From contig JANJVG010000009.1 of the NCBI GenBank assembly GCA_024710165.1, positions 1-46,556 on the forward strand: DNA of 46,556 nucleotides. The letters are read 5' to 3'. Origin of the DNA: Burkholderiaceae bacterium (GTDB lineage: Bacteria; Pseudomonadota; Gammaproteobacteria; Burkholderiales; Burkholderiaceae_C). Under the pieces are notes generated by a model, which was not told where the DNA came from, did no database searches, and worked only from the letters and a program-made list of their open reading frames with translations. Made by a program: the position numbers and the translations under genes. The stretch's first letter is position 1; each line of letters opens with the position of its first letter. Shown piece after piece: positions 45,839 through 46,556 of the stretch.

Positions 45839-46556
<718 letters not shown>

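Overview
The window is high-GC DNA from a betaproteobacterium, most likely a member of the Comamonadaceae (Acidovorax-like). This rests on gene content (a Bug-family solute-binding protein, a propionyl-CoA carboxylase route, DUF3334) and on a short dispersed repeat (GATAGCTGCTAGCGCTT...AAGCGCTAGAGGCC) that I associate with this family. No database search was possible, so the taxonomy is inference. The sequence starts inside smc and ends inside guaA.

Layout. 1-9.7 kb: smc (C-terminus cut off), a PAS-GAF-GGDEF diguanylate cyclase, a CopD-like membrane protein, a small Xre-type protein, and a large CHASE-PAS-GGDEF-EAL protein that overlaps the end of a lysR gene. 9.7-15.4 kb: that lysR gene, a parDE toxin-antitoxin pair lying between two copies of a 61-bp sequence, and a valine-degradation run (mmsA, acyl-CoA dehydrogenase, mmsB). 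15.4-19.1 kb: a lysR gene divergent from a Bug-type binding protein and an AbgB-like M20 hydrolase. 19.1-20.9 kb: an ArsR-type regulator divergent from a DUF2892-rhodanese-OsmC-DUF2892 operon that looks like a reactive-sulfur or thiol-stress unit. 21.0-25.7 kb: a P-type cation ATPase between two tandem-domain universal stress proteins. 25.7-35.3 kb: the complete propionyl-CoA to succinyl-CoA route (epimerase, pccA, pccB, meaB, mcm) with a GntR regulator divergent from mcm. This run is interrupted by a vapBC module and by an M15-peptidase-like gene of lower GC. 35.4-39.3 kb: an acyl-CoA synthetase, a DUF3334 protein, a remnant of a C-terminal coding region and an endonuclease/exonuclease/phosphatase-family protein. 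39.5-41.7 kb: a lower-GC island made of an IS481-type transposase remnant and four small genes, all on the minus strand, separated by attC-like sites. I read it as an integron cassette array without an integrase. 42.0-46.6 kb: an acyltransferase, an OmpA-domain protein, a ChaC-like cyclotransferase, pdxH, an AEC transporter and the 3' part of guaA.

How it fits together. The mms genes convert isobutyryl-CoA-derived intermediates of valine to propionyl-CoA. The pcc/epimerase/mcm genes carry propionyl-CoA to succinyl-CoA, with MeaB protecting the B12-dependent mutase. Thus two halves of one pathway lie about 11 kb apart, and each has acquired a toxin-antitoxin module at its regulatory or operon junctions. 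Two families of dispersed non-coding repeats are spread through the window, and copies of one of them overlap coding sequence at two points.
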